Of a stretch of 64,000 nucleotides of DNA, positions 28,195 through 36,065 are shown in pieces. The position numbers and the translations under genes were made by a program. The notes under the pieces were generated by a model. That model was not told the origin of the DNA. It did no database searches and saw nothing but the letters and a program-made list of their open reading frames with translations. The stretch's first letter is position 1; every line of letters starts with the position of its first letter. This DNA is from Mucilaginibacter sp. JRF (GTDB taxonomy: Bacteria; Bacteroidota; Bacteroidia; Sphingobacteriales; Sphingobacteriaceae): positions 62,001 through 126,000 of the forward strand of contig NZ_JADFBY010000003.1 of NCBI RefSeq assembly GCF_015223065.1. Reading direction: 5' to 3'.

Positions 28195-29070
28195 TTACTC
28201 CGCCCGCTTTTTGGTGAATTGCTGCTCCAGATCGGCAAGGCTGGCATCATAGCTTTTGCGCTCCATAAAGGCTGCCGGGTTATAGGTACTGCCGGGTTTA
28301 TGTTTACTATGCAAATTAAACTGACTGGCGTGCGATGACAGCCAGATATCAAAGGTTAGCTTTTTCATGGCATCAAAAGTATAGGCGTAATCCTTTTCGA
28401 TGTTGGGATATTCCGCTATCTCACCAAACTTCTTTTCGGTAACTATGCTGGGCATATTGGCTATCAGTACACGGTAATTGCGCACAGCATCCTTTACATC
28501 AAACATAAAACTGCACGAGCCTTTGGTATGCCCCGGGTGATGCAGCATCATCAGTTTGGTATCGCCAAGTACAATGCTATCCCTGTCATGTAATATCCTG
28601 TCGGCTTTTATGGGTACGTAGGTGCTAACGCCATTGCCTAAAGCGTAATCACTGCTACCACCATCGGCCATAACCTGGGCATCGGCCTCATCAACCATCA
28701 TTTTGGCACCGGTTTGCTTTTTTATGGCGGCCATAGCACCTAAATGGTCATAGTGAGCCTGCGTGGTAAGCAATATCTTAATATCCTTTACTTTAAAGCC
28801 GAGGGTGGCAATGTTCTTCCTGATGATATCGGCCGAGTTGGCCATACCGGTATTGATGAGGATATTACCTTCAGGCGTAACAATGAGGTAACTCGCCAGA
28901 TCATAAGTACCCACATAATACAGGTTACCCGCAATACGAAACGGCTGATAGGGTTTTGACCACTCGGCAGGAGTGCCGGTAGGTTCAGTTACTTTTTGCG
29001 CTTTAGCGGCAGCCATAACCAGGGTTAGGCTTGCGGCAAGCAGGGTTGTTTTTAACAGGTAGCGTAGCAT
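28195..29070 (-). CDS. Subclass B3 metallo-beta-lactamase, GOB-like with Gln at position 116
   Basis: This 291-residue periplasmic enzyme has a signal peptide (LLAASLTLVMAAAKA) and a B3 metallo-beta-lactamase fold. The zinc motif reads TQAHYDHLGA around residues 103-112, with glutamine where most class B enzymes have the first histidine. That replacement is the hallmark of GOB enzymes of Elizabethkingia. The second motif HHPGHTKGSCSFMF (about 177-190) and a SSHASQFNLH segment complete the metal and active-site set, and both resemble GOB closely as I remember it. It is probably a chromosomal, intrinsic gene. Hydrolysis of carbapenems is plausible but not shown by sequence alone. Confidence 0.88.
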   Translation of the reverse strand: MLRYLLKTTLLAASLTLVMAAAKAQKVTEPTGTPAEWSKPYQPFRIAGNLYYVGTYDLASYLIVTPEGNILINTGMANSADIIRKNIATLGFKVKDIKILLTTQAHYDHLGAMAAIKKQTGAKMMVDEADAQVMADGGSSDYALGNGVSTYVPIKADRILHDRDSIVLGDTKLMMLHHPGHTKGSCSFMFDVKDAVRNYRVLIANMPSIVTEKKFGEIAEYPNIEKDYAYTFDAMKKLTFDIWLSSHASQFNLHSKHKPGSTYNPAAFMERKSYDASLADLEQQFTKKRAE

Positions 29071-29202
29071 ATATGCAAATATAAAGCGCCATGTAACATT
29101 TATGAATAATTACATTGCATAAACTTTATAATAGCTACATTAGCTTTGCTACAATCGATAAACTACCTTAATTAATCAAAAACTTTATCGGTTTCCTGAA
29201 TT

Positions 29203-29565
29203 ATGCTGATCGTTTTAAATATCATTTTCTGCATAGCGTTCATCGGTTTCGCTTACCTTAATTTTAACGATATTGACTGGTACCTGTGGGTGCCCATTTA
29301 CCTGAGCGCCGCCTCTTGCTGCGGATTTGCCGCCGCGGGTATGTATTATCCTACTATATATCTGTTACTCATCGCGTTTTATTTACTATATGCCATACTG
29401 TTGTATTTTCAGAAAGATGGCGTACGCGATTGGATAAGTAAATACAATAAACCAAGCCTGGTTGAAAGCATGCAGGCCGAAAAACCATACATCGAAAAAA
29501 CACGTGAGTTTTTCGGGCTGCTGATAATTGCCGGAGCTTTATTAATTAACTTTTTGGCCGTTTAA
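29203..29565 (+). CDS. TMEM220-like small membrane protein
   Basis: The 120-residue protein has four predicted hydrophobic helices, including the N-terminal IVLNIIFCIAFIGFAYLN and the last helix FFGLLIIAGALLINFLAV. The early FNDIDWYLWVPIYLSAA stretch resembles the transmembrane family 220 pattern. Its function is unknown. It ends 4 bases before the first gene of the ebo cluster and is likely co-transcribed with it. Confidence 0.7.
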   Translation: MLIVLNIIFCIAFIGFAYLNFNDIDWYLWVPIYLSAASCCGFAAAGMYYPTIYLLLIAFYLLYAILLYFQKDGVRDWISKYNKPSLVESMQAEKPYIEKTREFFGLLIIAGALLINFLAV

Positions 29566-29569
29566 AGCT

Positions 29570-30295
29570 ATGTTTGGGTACGATACTGAGGCATTAAGGA
29601 ATTTGCTTGCCACCATTATTCAAAATAATATAAAGCCTGATGCCTGGGCTTGGTTAAGCAACCAGGGCGATATTACCAATACCGCTACATTTAACGCCGC
29701 CTTTGCTATGATGCCCCGCAAAACAGGCAAGGCAGTTATCACCATAACGCCCGAACAGGCTCAGGAATTAAACACCATACGCCCCGGTTTTACTATTGAA
29801 GATTGGACCGCCGACCGCCTTGGCCGTGTGTACCTGCTATCACAAGCTAACGCTACTGATAAGGAGCGTTATTTCGCAGTGATAGAGAACCTGTTTTTGG
29901 CAGCCGAGATGAACGAGTTGGTAGCTTTGTATTCCGCTTTGCCGGTTTTGGCTTATGCCGACCAATGGGTAAAGCGTTGTGCCGAAGGTATACGCAGCAA
30001 TATTGGCAGCGTGCTCGAAGCCATTATGTACCATAACCCCTACCCTGCCGAGAACCTGAGTGAAGCGGCATGGAATCAGCTGGTAATGAAAGCCATTTTT
30101 ACCGACAAGCAACTTACCCTGATAACCGGCCTCAACGAGCGCAACAACCCTGAGCTTGCCCGCATACTGATGGATTTTGCCCGTGAGCGCGGTGCCGCAG
30201 GCCGCAGCGTGGTGCCCGAGTTATGGCACCTGGCCTCGCCATTTACTGACGCGGGCATTGTAAATGCCGTTAAACAACAATACACTACCATTTAA
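29570..30295 (+). CDS. eboA: EboA-like protein
   Basis: This 241-residue, mainly helical soluble protein is assigned to EboA because it opens a six-gene cluster with the eboA-B-C-D-E-F order: TatD-like hydrolase, UbiA-like prenyltransferase, dehydroquinate-synthase-like, TIM-barrel and phosphatase-like proteins. Visible motifs include DAWAWLSNQGD and ARILMDFARERGAAGRSVVP. The biochemical role of EboA is not known. The cluster has been linked in cyanobacteria to export of scytonemin precursor into the periplasm. Confidence 0.75.
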   Translation: MFGYDTEALRNLLATIIQNNIKPDAWAWLSNQGDITNTATFNAAFAMMPRKTGKAVITITPEQAQELNTIRPGFTIEDWTADRLGRVYLLSQANATDKERYFAVIENLFLAAEMNELVALYSALPVLAYADQWVKRCAEGIRSNIGSVLEAIMYHNPYPAENLSEAAWNQLVMKAIFTDKQLTLITGLNERNNPELARILMDFARERGAAGRSVVPELWHLASPFTDAGIVNAVKQQYTTI

Positions 30296-30316
30296 TACAC
30301 CAAATTTTGAACGATT

Positions 30317-31297
30317 ATGTGTTGCAGCCATTCATTTGAAGATAAACCGCTACCGGGCCAAAAGCCCGAAGCATTTGATATAACCGCCGTTAAAGGCATG
30401 AAGTTTTTTGACCCGCATGTGCACATGACATCGCGCACTACGGATGATTACCAGGCCATGGCCGATGCCGGAGTGGTAGCCCTTATTGAGCCTGCCTTTT
30501 GGCTGGGCCAGCCGCGTACGGGTATTGATAGTTTTAGAGATTACTATAGCAGCCTGGTGGGTTGGGAGCGTTTCCGTTCATCGCAATTTGGCATTAAGCA
30601 TTATTGCACCATCGGCCTTAACTCGCGCGAGGCTAATAATGAGGCGTTAGCCGAGCAGGTAATGGAAATACTGCCATTATTTGTTTATAAGGATGGTGTG
30701 GTTGGTGTTGGCGAAATAGGCTTTGACGACCAAACCGCCGCCGAAGAAAAATATTACCGCCTGCAACTGGATCTGGCCAAAGAGGCCGGTTTGCCGGTAC
30801 AGGTACACACCCCGCATCGCGATAAAAAACATGGTACCCAGCGCAGCATGGATATCGCGCTGGAACATTGCCTTGACCCATATACCGTTATCATCGACCA
30901 TAATAATGAGGAAACGGTAAAAGAAGTGCTTGACCGTGGTTTTTGGGCGGCATTTACCATTTATCCGTTCACCAAAATGGGCAACCAGCGCATGGTTGAG
31001 GTGGTTAAACAATACGGTTCAGAACGTATCATGATCAACTCGGCTGCCGATTGGGGTATCAGCGATCCGTTAGCGGTGCCAAAAACCGCAGCGCTTATGA
31101 AACTTAACGGCATCAGTGCTGAAGATATTGAGCTGGTAACCTACCGCAACGCTATTACCGCCTTTGCCCAAAGCGGACAAATTGATGAGGCCGACTTTGG
31201 CGTAAACATTGACCAAAGTGCCAAGTTTGAAGGTAACAGTATTTTACGTGGTGGCCAGCAACCGAGGGTAGATAAATCGTCCATCATTATCAGTTAA
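30317..31297 (+). CDS. eboB: TatD-like metal-dependent hydrolase of the ebo cluster
   Basis: The 326-residue protein is an amidohydrolase-type TIM barrel. The first metal motif is FDPHVHMTSRTTDDYQAMAD near residue 34, VGEIGFDDQTAAEEKYYRLQ lies near residue 130, PVQVHTPHRDK supplies a histidine, and IMINSAADWGISDP carries the late aspartate. It begins 21 bases after eboA. The substrate is unknown; in the ebo clusters this hydrolase is a constant member. Confidence 0.85.
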   Translation: MCCSHSFEDKPLPGQKPEAFDITAVKGMKFFDPHVHMTSRTTDDYQAMADAGVVALIEPAFWLGQPRTGIDSFRDYYSSLVGWERFRSSQFGIKHYCTIGLNSREANNEALAEQVMEILPLFVYKDGVVGVGEIGFDDQTAAEEKYYRLQLDLAKEAGLPVQVHTPHRDKKHGTQRSMDIALEHCLDPYTVIIDHNNEETVKEVLDRGFWAAFTIYPFTKMGNQRMVEVVKQYGSERIMINSAADWGISDPLAVPKTAALMKLNGISAEDIELVTYRNAITAFAQSGQIDEADFGVNIDQSAKFEGNSILRGGQQPRVDKSSIIIS

Positions 31298-31302
31298 TTG
31301 TT

Positions 31303-32199
31303 TTGAGTAAGACCATCAGTTACCTGCGCATGATGCGCCCTGCAAACATCGTTACCTCGGTAGCTGATGTACTGGCGGGCATAGCCATCACCGGCATCTT
31401 TGCCGATTCGGGTGCTTTCATGATGCTGGGATATTTATCAACCACCCTGTTATTATGCTTTTCAACCGCCTGCCTGTATGGTGGCGGTATTGTATTTAAT
31501 GATGTTTTTGATGCCGAGCTGGATAAAATTGAACGCCCCGAGCGAGCCATACCAAGCGGCATCATCAGCAAGACATCTGCCGCTACATTGGGCAGCGTAT
31601 TGCTTATAACCGGTATTGCAGCCGCAGTATTTTGCGGAGGCCTGTCGGGTATATTAGCTGTAGCTATCGCTTTCTTCGCGCTGCTTTATAACAAGATCAG
31701 CAAGCACCACCCATTTTTCGGGCCGCTTAATATGGGCTTTTGTCGTGGGCTTAACCTGCTTTTGGGCATCAGCATATTGCCTGATGTTTTGCAGCATTGG
31801 TATATGCTGGCCGTGGTGCCTATCATCTATATATTTTGTATCACGATGATCAGCCGTGGTGAGGTGCATGGTGGCAGCAAGGGTAACTTGTACATAGCCT
31901 CGGGTTTGTATAGTATTGTGGCGGGCATTATTGCCTACTTTGGTTATCGTAACGGTACATTATTGCTAACCGCGGTGTTTTTAATACCTTTTATATGGAT
32001 GATATTCCGTCCGTTATTAAAGGCTATTCAACAACCGGTTGGCAAAAACATAGGCGCGGCCGTAAAGGCAGGCGTAATTTCACTCATCCTGATGGATGCG
32101 GCATGGGCGGCAACATTCAGCACATTTTTCGTAGCTTTATTGATAGCCTGCCTGTTGCCATTGTCAATGTGGCTGGCTAAAATATTCGCCGTTACCTGA
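31303..32199 (+). CDS. eboC: UbiA-family prenyltransferase of the ebo cluster
   Basis: This is a polytopic membrane protein of 298 residues with the UbiA layout. The first aspartate-rich site is seen as NDVFDAELDKIERPERAIPS around residues 66-85, and the MMRPANIVTSVADVLAG stretch lies at the N-terminus. A second site is weaker: the region around SRGEVHGG replaces the usual second Asp-rich motif. The start is a TTG at 31303 (SKTISYLRMM); the ATG at 31330 is an alternative. It should prenylate an aromatic or polar acceptor within the ebo pathway. Confidence 0.85.
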   Translation: MSKTISYLRMMRPANIVTSVADVLAGIAITGIFADSGAFMMLGYLSTTLLLCFSTACLYGGGIVFNDVFDAELDKIERPERAIPSGIISKTSAATLGSVLLITGIAAAVFCGGLSGILAVAIAFFALLYNKISKHHPFFGPLNMGFCRGLNLLLGISILPDVLQHWYMLAVVPIIYIFCITMISRGEVHGGSKGNLYIASGLYSIVAGIIAYFGYRNGTLLLTAVFLIPFIWMIFRPLLKAIQQPVGKNIGAAVKAGVISLILMDAAWAATFSTFFVALLIACLLPLSMWLAKIFAVT

Positions 32200-32232
32200 T
32201 TTTTTAACGTTTTTTTTGATTCGGAGCTGTAC

Positions 32233-33393
32233 ATGGAGCATTTACAACAGTCGTTCACTGTAAAATTTGAATATAAGGTTTTCTTCACTGCCGGGCTTTT
32301 TGAAGCAGGCAACAATGTTTTCAATGATTTTTTGTCGCAGATAAACACTGCCGTACAACGTAAAATATTTTTTGTGATAGATGAGGGCGTTACCAACACG
32401 CATCCTCAACTAACAGAAAACATCAAGACCTACTTTGCTGCCAATACCGGCGTAAAACTGGTTGATCATATCCTGGTCATTCCCGGTGGCGAGCAGGTAA
32501 AAAATGATACCTCTTATTTCGACCAGGTAGTTGAGGCTGTTCATACGTATGGTATTGACCGTCACTCGTATATCGCGGCCATTGGCGGTGGTTCGGTGTT
32601 GGATATGGTGGGTTATGCCGCGGCTGTATCGCATCGTGGCATCAAGCACATACGCATACCTACAACCGTGCTATCGCAAAACGACTCTGGCATCGGTGTA
32701 AAAAACGGCATTAACTACTTCAATAAAAAGAATTTTTTAGGCACGTTCGTGCCACCGGTAGCGGTATTCAATGATGAGCAGTTTCTGACCACATTAAATG
32801 ATCGTGACTGGCGTTCGGGCATATCCGAAGCTATTAAGGTAGCCTTGATAAAAGATGCCGATTTCTTCAACTGGATAGAGGCTAACGCGCAAGCTTTGGT
32901 TGAGCGTGATATGGCCGTAATGAACCAATTGGTTTGGCGCTGTGCCAAACTGCACATGGAACATATTGCCGGTGCCGATCCGTTTGAAAGCGGCTCATCG
33001 CGCCCGTTAGATTTTGGTCATTGGAGCGCCCATAAACTGGAATACCTGAGCCATTTTGAGGTAAAACACGGTGAGGCCGTTGCCATGGGTATAGCGCTCG
33101 ATACGGTTTACTCTAACCTTTCAGGCCGCTTATCATCGGCTGAAAGTCAAAGGGTAATTCAATTGCTGCTTAATTTGGGTTTTGAGGTTACCCACCCGCT
33201 ACTACAGGTAAACGAGGGCAACAGCCCGATACTGAATGGCCTGGAGGAATTCAGGGAGCATTTAGGCGGACAGTTGACCATTATGCTGCTTACCTCCATT
33301 GGTCAAGGACAAGAGGTACATGAAATGGATACCGCCCTGCTTGAACAAGCGGGACATATTTTAACAGATACACAGCAGCATCAGTTGCAATAA
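32233..33393 (+). CDS. eboD: 3-dehydroquinate-synthase-like protein EboD
   Basis: The 386-residue protein has the fold of dehydroquinate synthase and its sugar-phosphate cyclase relatives. The NAD-binding AAIGGGSVLDMVGYAAAVSH, the IPTTVLSQNDSGIGVKNGI segment, and metal-ligand regions ISEAIKVALIKDADFF and LDFGHWSAHKLE and KHGEAVAMGI are present. The primary biosynthetic aroB is expected elsewhere, and its position between eboC and eboE marks it as the cluster-specific paralogue. The true substrate is not known. Confidence 0.88.
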   Translation: MEHLQQSFTVKFEYKVFFTAGLFEAGNNVFNDFLSQINTAVQRKIFFVIDEGVTNTHPQLTENIKTYFAANTGVKLVDHILVIPGGEQVKNDTSYFDQVVEAVHTYGIDRHSYIAAIGGGSVLDMVGYAAAVSHRGIKHIRIPTTVLSQNDSGIGVKNGINYFNKKNFLGTFVPPVAVFNDEQFLTTLNDRDWRSGISEAIKVALIKDADFFNWIEANAQALVERDMAVMNQLVWRCAKLHMEHIAGADPFESGSSRPLDFGHWSAHKLEYLSHFEVKHGEAVAMGIALDTVYSNLSGRLSSAESQRVIQLLLNLGFEVTHPLLQVNEGNSPILNGLEEFREHLGGQLTIMLLTSIGQGQEVHEMDTALLEQAGHILTDTQQHQLQ

Positions 33394-33410
33394 ACATCGC
33401 CTATTTACCT

Positions 33411-34616
33411 ATGCAGATCAATAACGCGCATTTAACTTATTGCACCAACATACACCCCGGCGAAAGCTGGGCCGATCATTTTGCCTCCCTTAAACAAAAC
33501 TTTCCGGAGGTTAAGCAACAGTTATCACCTGATGAGCCGATGGGTATCGGGCTGCGCCTGTCAAACCAGGCCAGTGTAGAGATACTGATGGGTGATAATA
33601 TGCAGCAGTTTAAACAATGGCTGTATGAAAATAATGCCTACGTGTTTACCATGAACGGCTTTCCTTACGGTGGCTTTCATGATACCGTGGTGAAAGACCA
33701 GGTACACGCCCCCGACTGGACAACCAGCGACCGTTTGGCATATACCCTGCGTTTATTCCACATACTTACCGCTTTAGTGCCCGAAGGTTTGGAAGGCGGT
33801 ATATCAACCTCGCCACTGAGCTACAAGCATTGGTTTGATACAAGCGATGCGTTGGAAGAAGCCAAACTCATCGCCACAAAAAAGATATTATTGGTTGCCG
33901 AGGAATTAAGCAACATTTACGAACAAACCGGCACCCTGCTACATTTGGATATTGAGCCGGAGCCGGATGGCATACTGGAAACCGGCCGGGAGTTTATTGA
34001 TTGGTACGAGCAGGTATTATTACCGCAAGGCATTACCCGTTTTGCCGAAAAGCGCAACCTGTTAGCCCACGAAGCCGAAGCCCTGATAAAACGCCACATT
34101 GCCTTATGTTATGATGTTTGCCACTTCGCTATTGGTTACGAGCCGCATCAGGCGGTGATTGATGAGTTGGAGGCCAAAGGCATAACAACGGGTAAGATAC
34201 AGATCAGCGCTGCTTTAAAGGCCACTTTTACCGGTGAGCCTGACAATAAGCAAGCCTTATTAGATGAGTTTGCCAAATTTGATGAGCCAACCTATCTGCA
34301 CCAAGTAATTGCCCGCCTAAACGACGGACAGCTTGCCCGCTACCCCGACCTAACGGATGCCTTATTACTTAAGGACGATGCCAGGGAATGGCGCGCGCAT
34401 TTCCATGTACCTATATTTTTAGAGGACTTTGGTTTGCTGCAATCAACACAGAGCGATATAAGCGAGGTGCTTGAAATATGGAAGAATAAGCCTTTCACCA
34501 ACCACCTGGAGGCTGAAACTTATACCTGGGGTGTTTTGCCTGCGGAATTGAAAGTACCGATGGCTCAATCCATTAGTCGTGAATTGGCCTGGGTAAAAAA
34601 CAAACTGAGCAATTAA
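33411..34616 (+). CDS. eboE: EboE-like TIM-barrel protein
   Basis: This 401-residue protein resembles the xylose-isomerase-like TIM-barrel family. Acidic and histidine residues typical of the barrel metal site are seen in LHLDIEPEPDG, LCYDVCHFAIGYEPH and FHVPIFLEDFG. In databases the family is often called a metabolite traffic protein. It lies 17 bases after eboD and 14 before eboF. Its reaction is unknown, and I rely on neighbourhood for the gene name. Confidence 0.8.
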   Translation: MQINNAHLTYCTNIHPGESWADHFASLKQNFPEVKQQLSPDEPMGIGLRLSNQASVEILMGDNMQQFKQWLYENNAYVFTMNGFPYGGFHDTVVKDQVHAPDWTTSDRLAYTLRLFHILTALVPEGLEGGISTSPLSYKHWFDTSDALEEAKLIATKKILLVAEELSNIYEQTGTLLHLDIEPEPDGILETGREFIDWYEQVLLPQGITRFAEKRNLLAHEAEALIKRHIALCYDVCHFAIGYEPHQAVIDELEAKGITTGKIQISAALKATFTGEPDNKQALLDEFAKFDEPTYLHQVIARLNDGQLARYPDLTDALLLKDDAREWRAHFHVPIFLEDFGLLQSTQSDISEVLEIWKNKPFTNHLEAETYTWGVLPAELKVPMAQSISRELAWVKNKLSN

Positions 34617-34630
34617 ACATTACTGTACCT

Positions 34631-35980
34631 ATGAATAAAACGGTTGTTATTGATATTGTAGGCCTTTCAACCTCGGTTATTGGCGAGCATACCCCCTTCT
34701 TGAAGCAATACGTCACCAAAAACCACCTTACTACCATTGAGCCACTTTTGCCCGCGGTTACTACCTCGGCACAATCAGCCTACGTTACCGGCAAATGGCC
34801 AAAGGATAACGGCATTGTTGGCAATGGCTGGTATGACAGGGTTGATAGCGAAGTGAAATTCTGGAAACAATCGAACAAGCTGGTTAACGGTGAAAAAATA
34901 TGGGACAAAGCCAAAAAGGAAGACCCATCATTTACCACATCCATGATGTTTTGGTGGTACAATATGTATTCAACCGTTGATTACTCGGTTACGCCACGCC
35001 CTAATTACCTGGCCGATGGCCGTAAAATGCCCGATTGCTACTCGCAACCGGCAGAACTGCGTGATGAATTGCAGAGTAAGTTAGGTCAGTTCCCGCTGTT
35101 TCAGTTTTGGGGACCGGGCGCCAACATCAAATCAACCCGCTGGATAGCCGATGCATCCATGCATACCGATGATCAGCACAACCCTACGCTTACGCTTATC
35201 TACCTGCCGCACCTGGATTATTGCCTGCAAAAATTTGGGCCTGATACTGCTAAGATAGCTCCTGAATTAAAGGAGATTGATGATGTACTGAAAGACCTGA
35301 TCACCTTTTATGAAAAAAAAGGCGCTAAGATCATCCTGCTTTCTGAATATGGCATTGCCCCGGTTAATAACCCTATCCACCTTAACCGCCTGCTGCGCCA
35401 GCACGATATGCTGGGCATACGTATTGAGCGCGGTTTGGAATTACTGGATGCAGGCGCGTCAAAAGCGTTTGCCGTAGCCGACCATCAGATAGCGCATATC
35501 TATATCAATGATCCATCGGTTACCGAAAAGGTAAAGAGCCTCATTAAATCAGTTAAAGGTGTTGAGCTGGTGCTTGACCGTGAGGAGCAAGCCAAATACA
35601 ACATTGACAACGAACGTGCCGGCGACCTGGTAGTTATGGCCGATAAAGACAGCTGGTTTACCTACTACTTTTGGCTTGACGATGCCGTTGCCCCCGACTA
35701 TGCCCGCGTGGTCGACATACATAAAAAACCGGGTTATGATCCTGTTGAAATGTTCATGACCTCAAAGGCACGCGCCGGTTATAAACTGCTGCGTAAAAAA
35801 GCAGGCTTTAGGTATGTGATGGATGTAATTCCGCTGGATGCTACCCTCATCAAAGGTTCGCACGGCAGGGTTAATGTTTCGCACGAGTATAAACCGGTGT
35901 TGGTTACTCAAGATGAACTGACGGGCACCATTAACGCGCCGGATGTTTTTGATGTGATTTGGCAGCATCTTAAAGGCTAA
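34631..35980 (+). CDS. eboF: Alkaline-phosphatase/nucleotide-pyrophosphatase-like protein EboF
   Basis: The 449-residue protein belongs to the alkaline phosphatase superfamily of phosphodiesterases. The N-terminal DIVGLSTSVIGEH carries the first metal aspartate, and LLPAVTTSAQSAYVTGKWP the catalytic threonine in a TTSAQ context. Later LPHLDYCLQKFGPD, LLSEYGIAPV and KGSHGRVNV supply the remaining metal ligands. No signal peptide is present, so it is cytosolic. It closes the ebo cluster and 85 bases separate it from the AsmA-like gene. Confidence 0.85.
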   Translation: MNKTVVIDIVGLSTSVIGEHTPFLKQYVTKNHLTTIEPLLPAVTTSAQSAYVTGKWPKDNGIVGNGWYDRVDSEVKFWKQSNKLVNGEKIWDKAKKEDPSFTTSMMFWWYNMYSTVDYSVTPRPNYLADGRKMPDCYSQPAELRDELQSKLGQFPLFQFWGPGANIKSTRWIADASMHTDDQHNPTLTLIYLPHLDYCLQKFGPDTAKIAPELKEIDDVLKDLITFYEKKGAKIILLSEYGIAPVNNPIHLNRLLRQHDMLGIRIERGLELLDAGASKAFAVADHQIAHIYINDPSVTEKVKSLIKSVKGVELVLDREEQAKYNIDNERAGDLVVMADKDSWFTYYFWLDDAVAPDYARVVDIHKKPGYDPVEMFMTSKARAGYKLLRKKAGFRYVMDVIPLDATLIKGSHGRVNVSHEYKPVLVTQDELTGTINAPDVFDVIWQHLKG

Positions 35981-36065
35981 CAACATTCCTGAATAGTGTA
36001 AGCTAAGTGATTGGAATACCTTTTGCATTAAACAGGGTACAACATTTCTTAATCACGTACAACTT

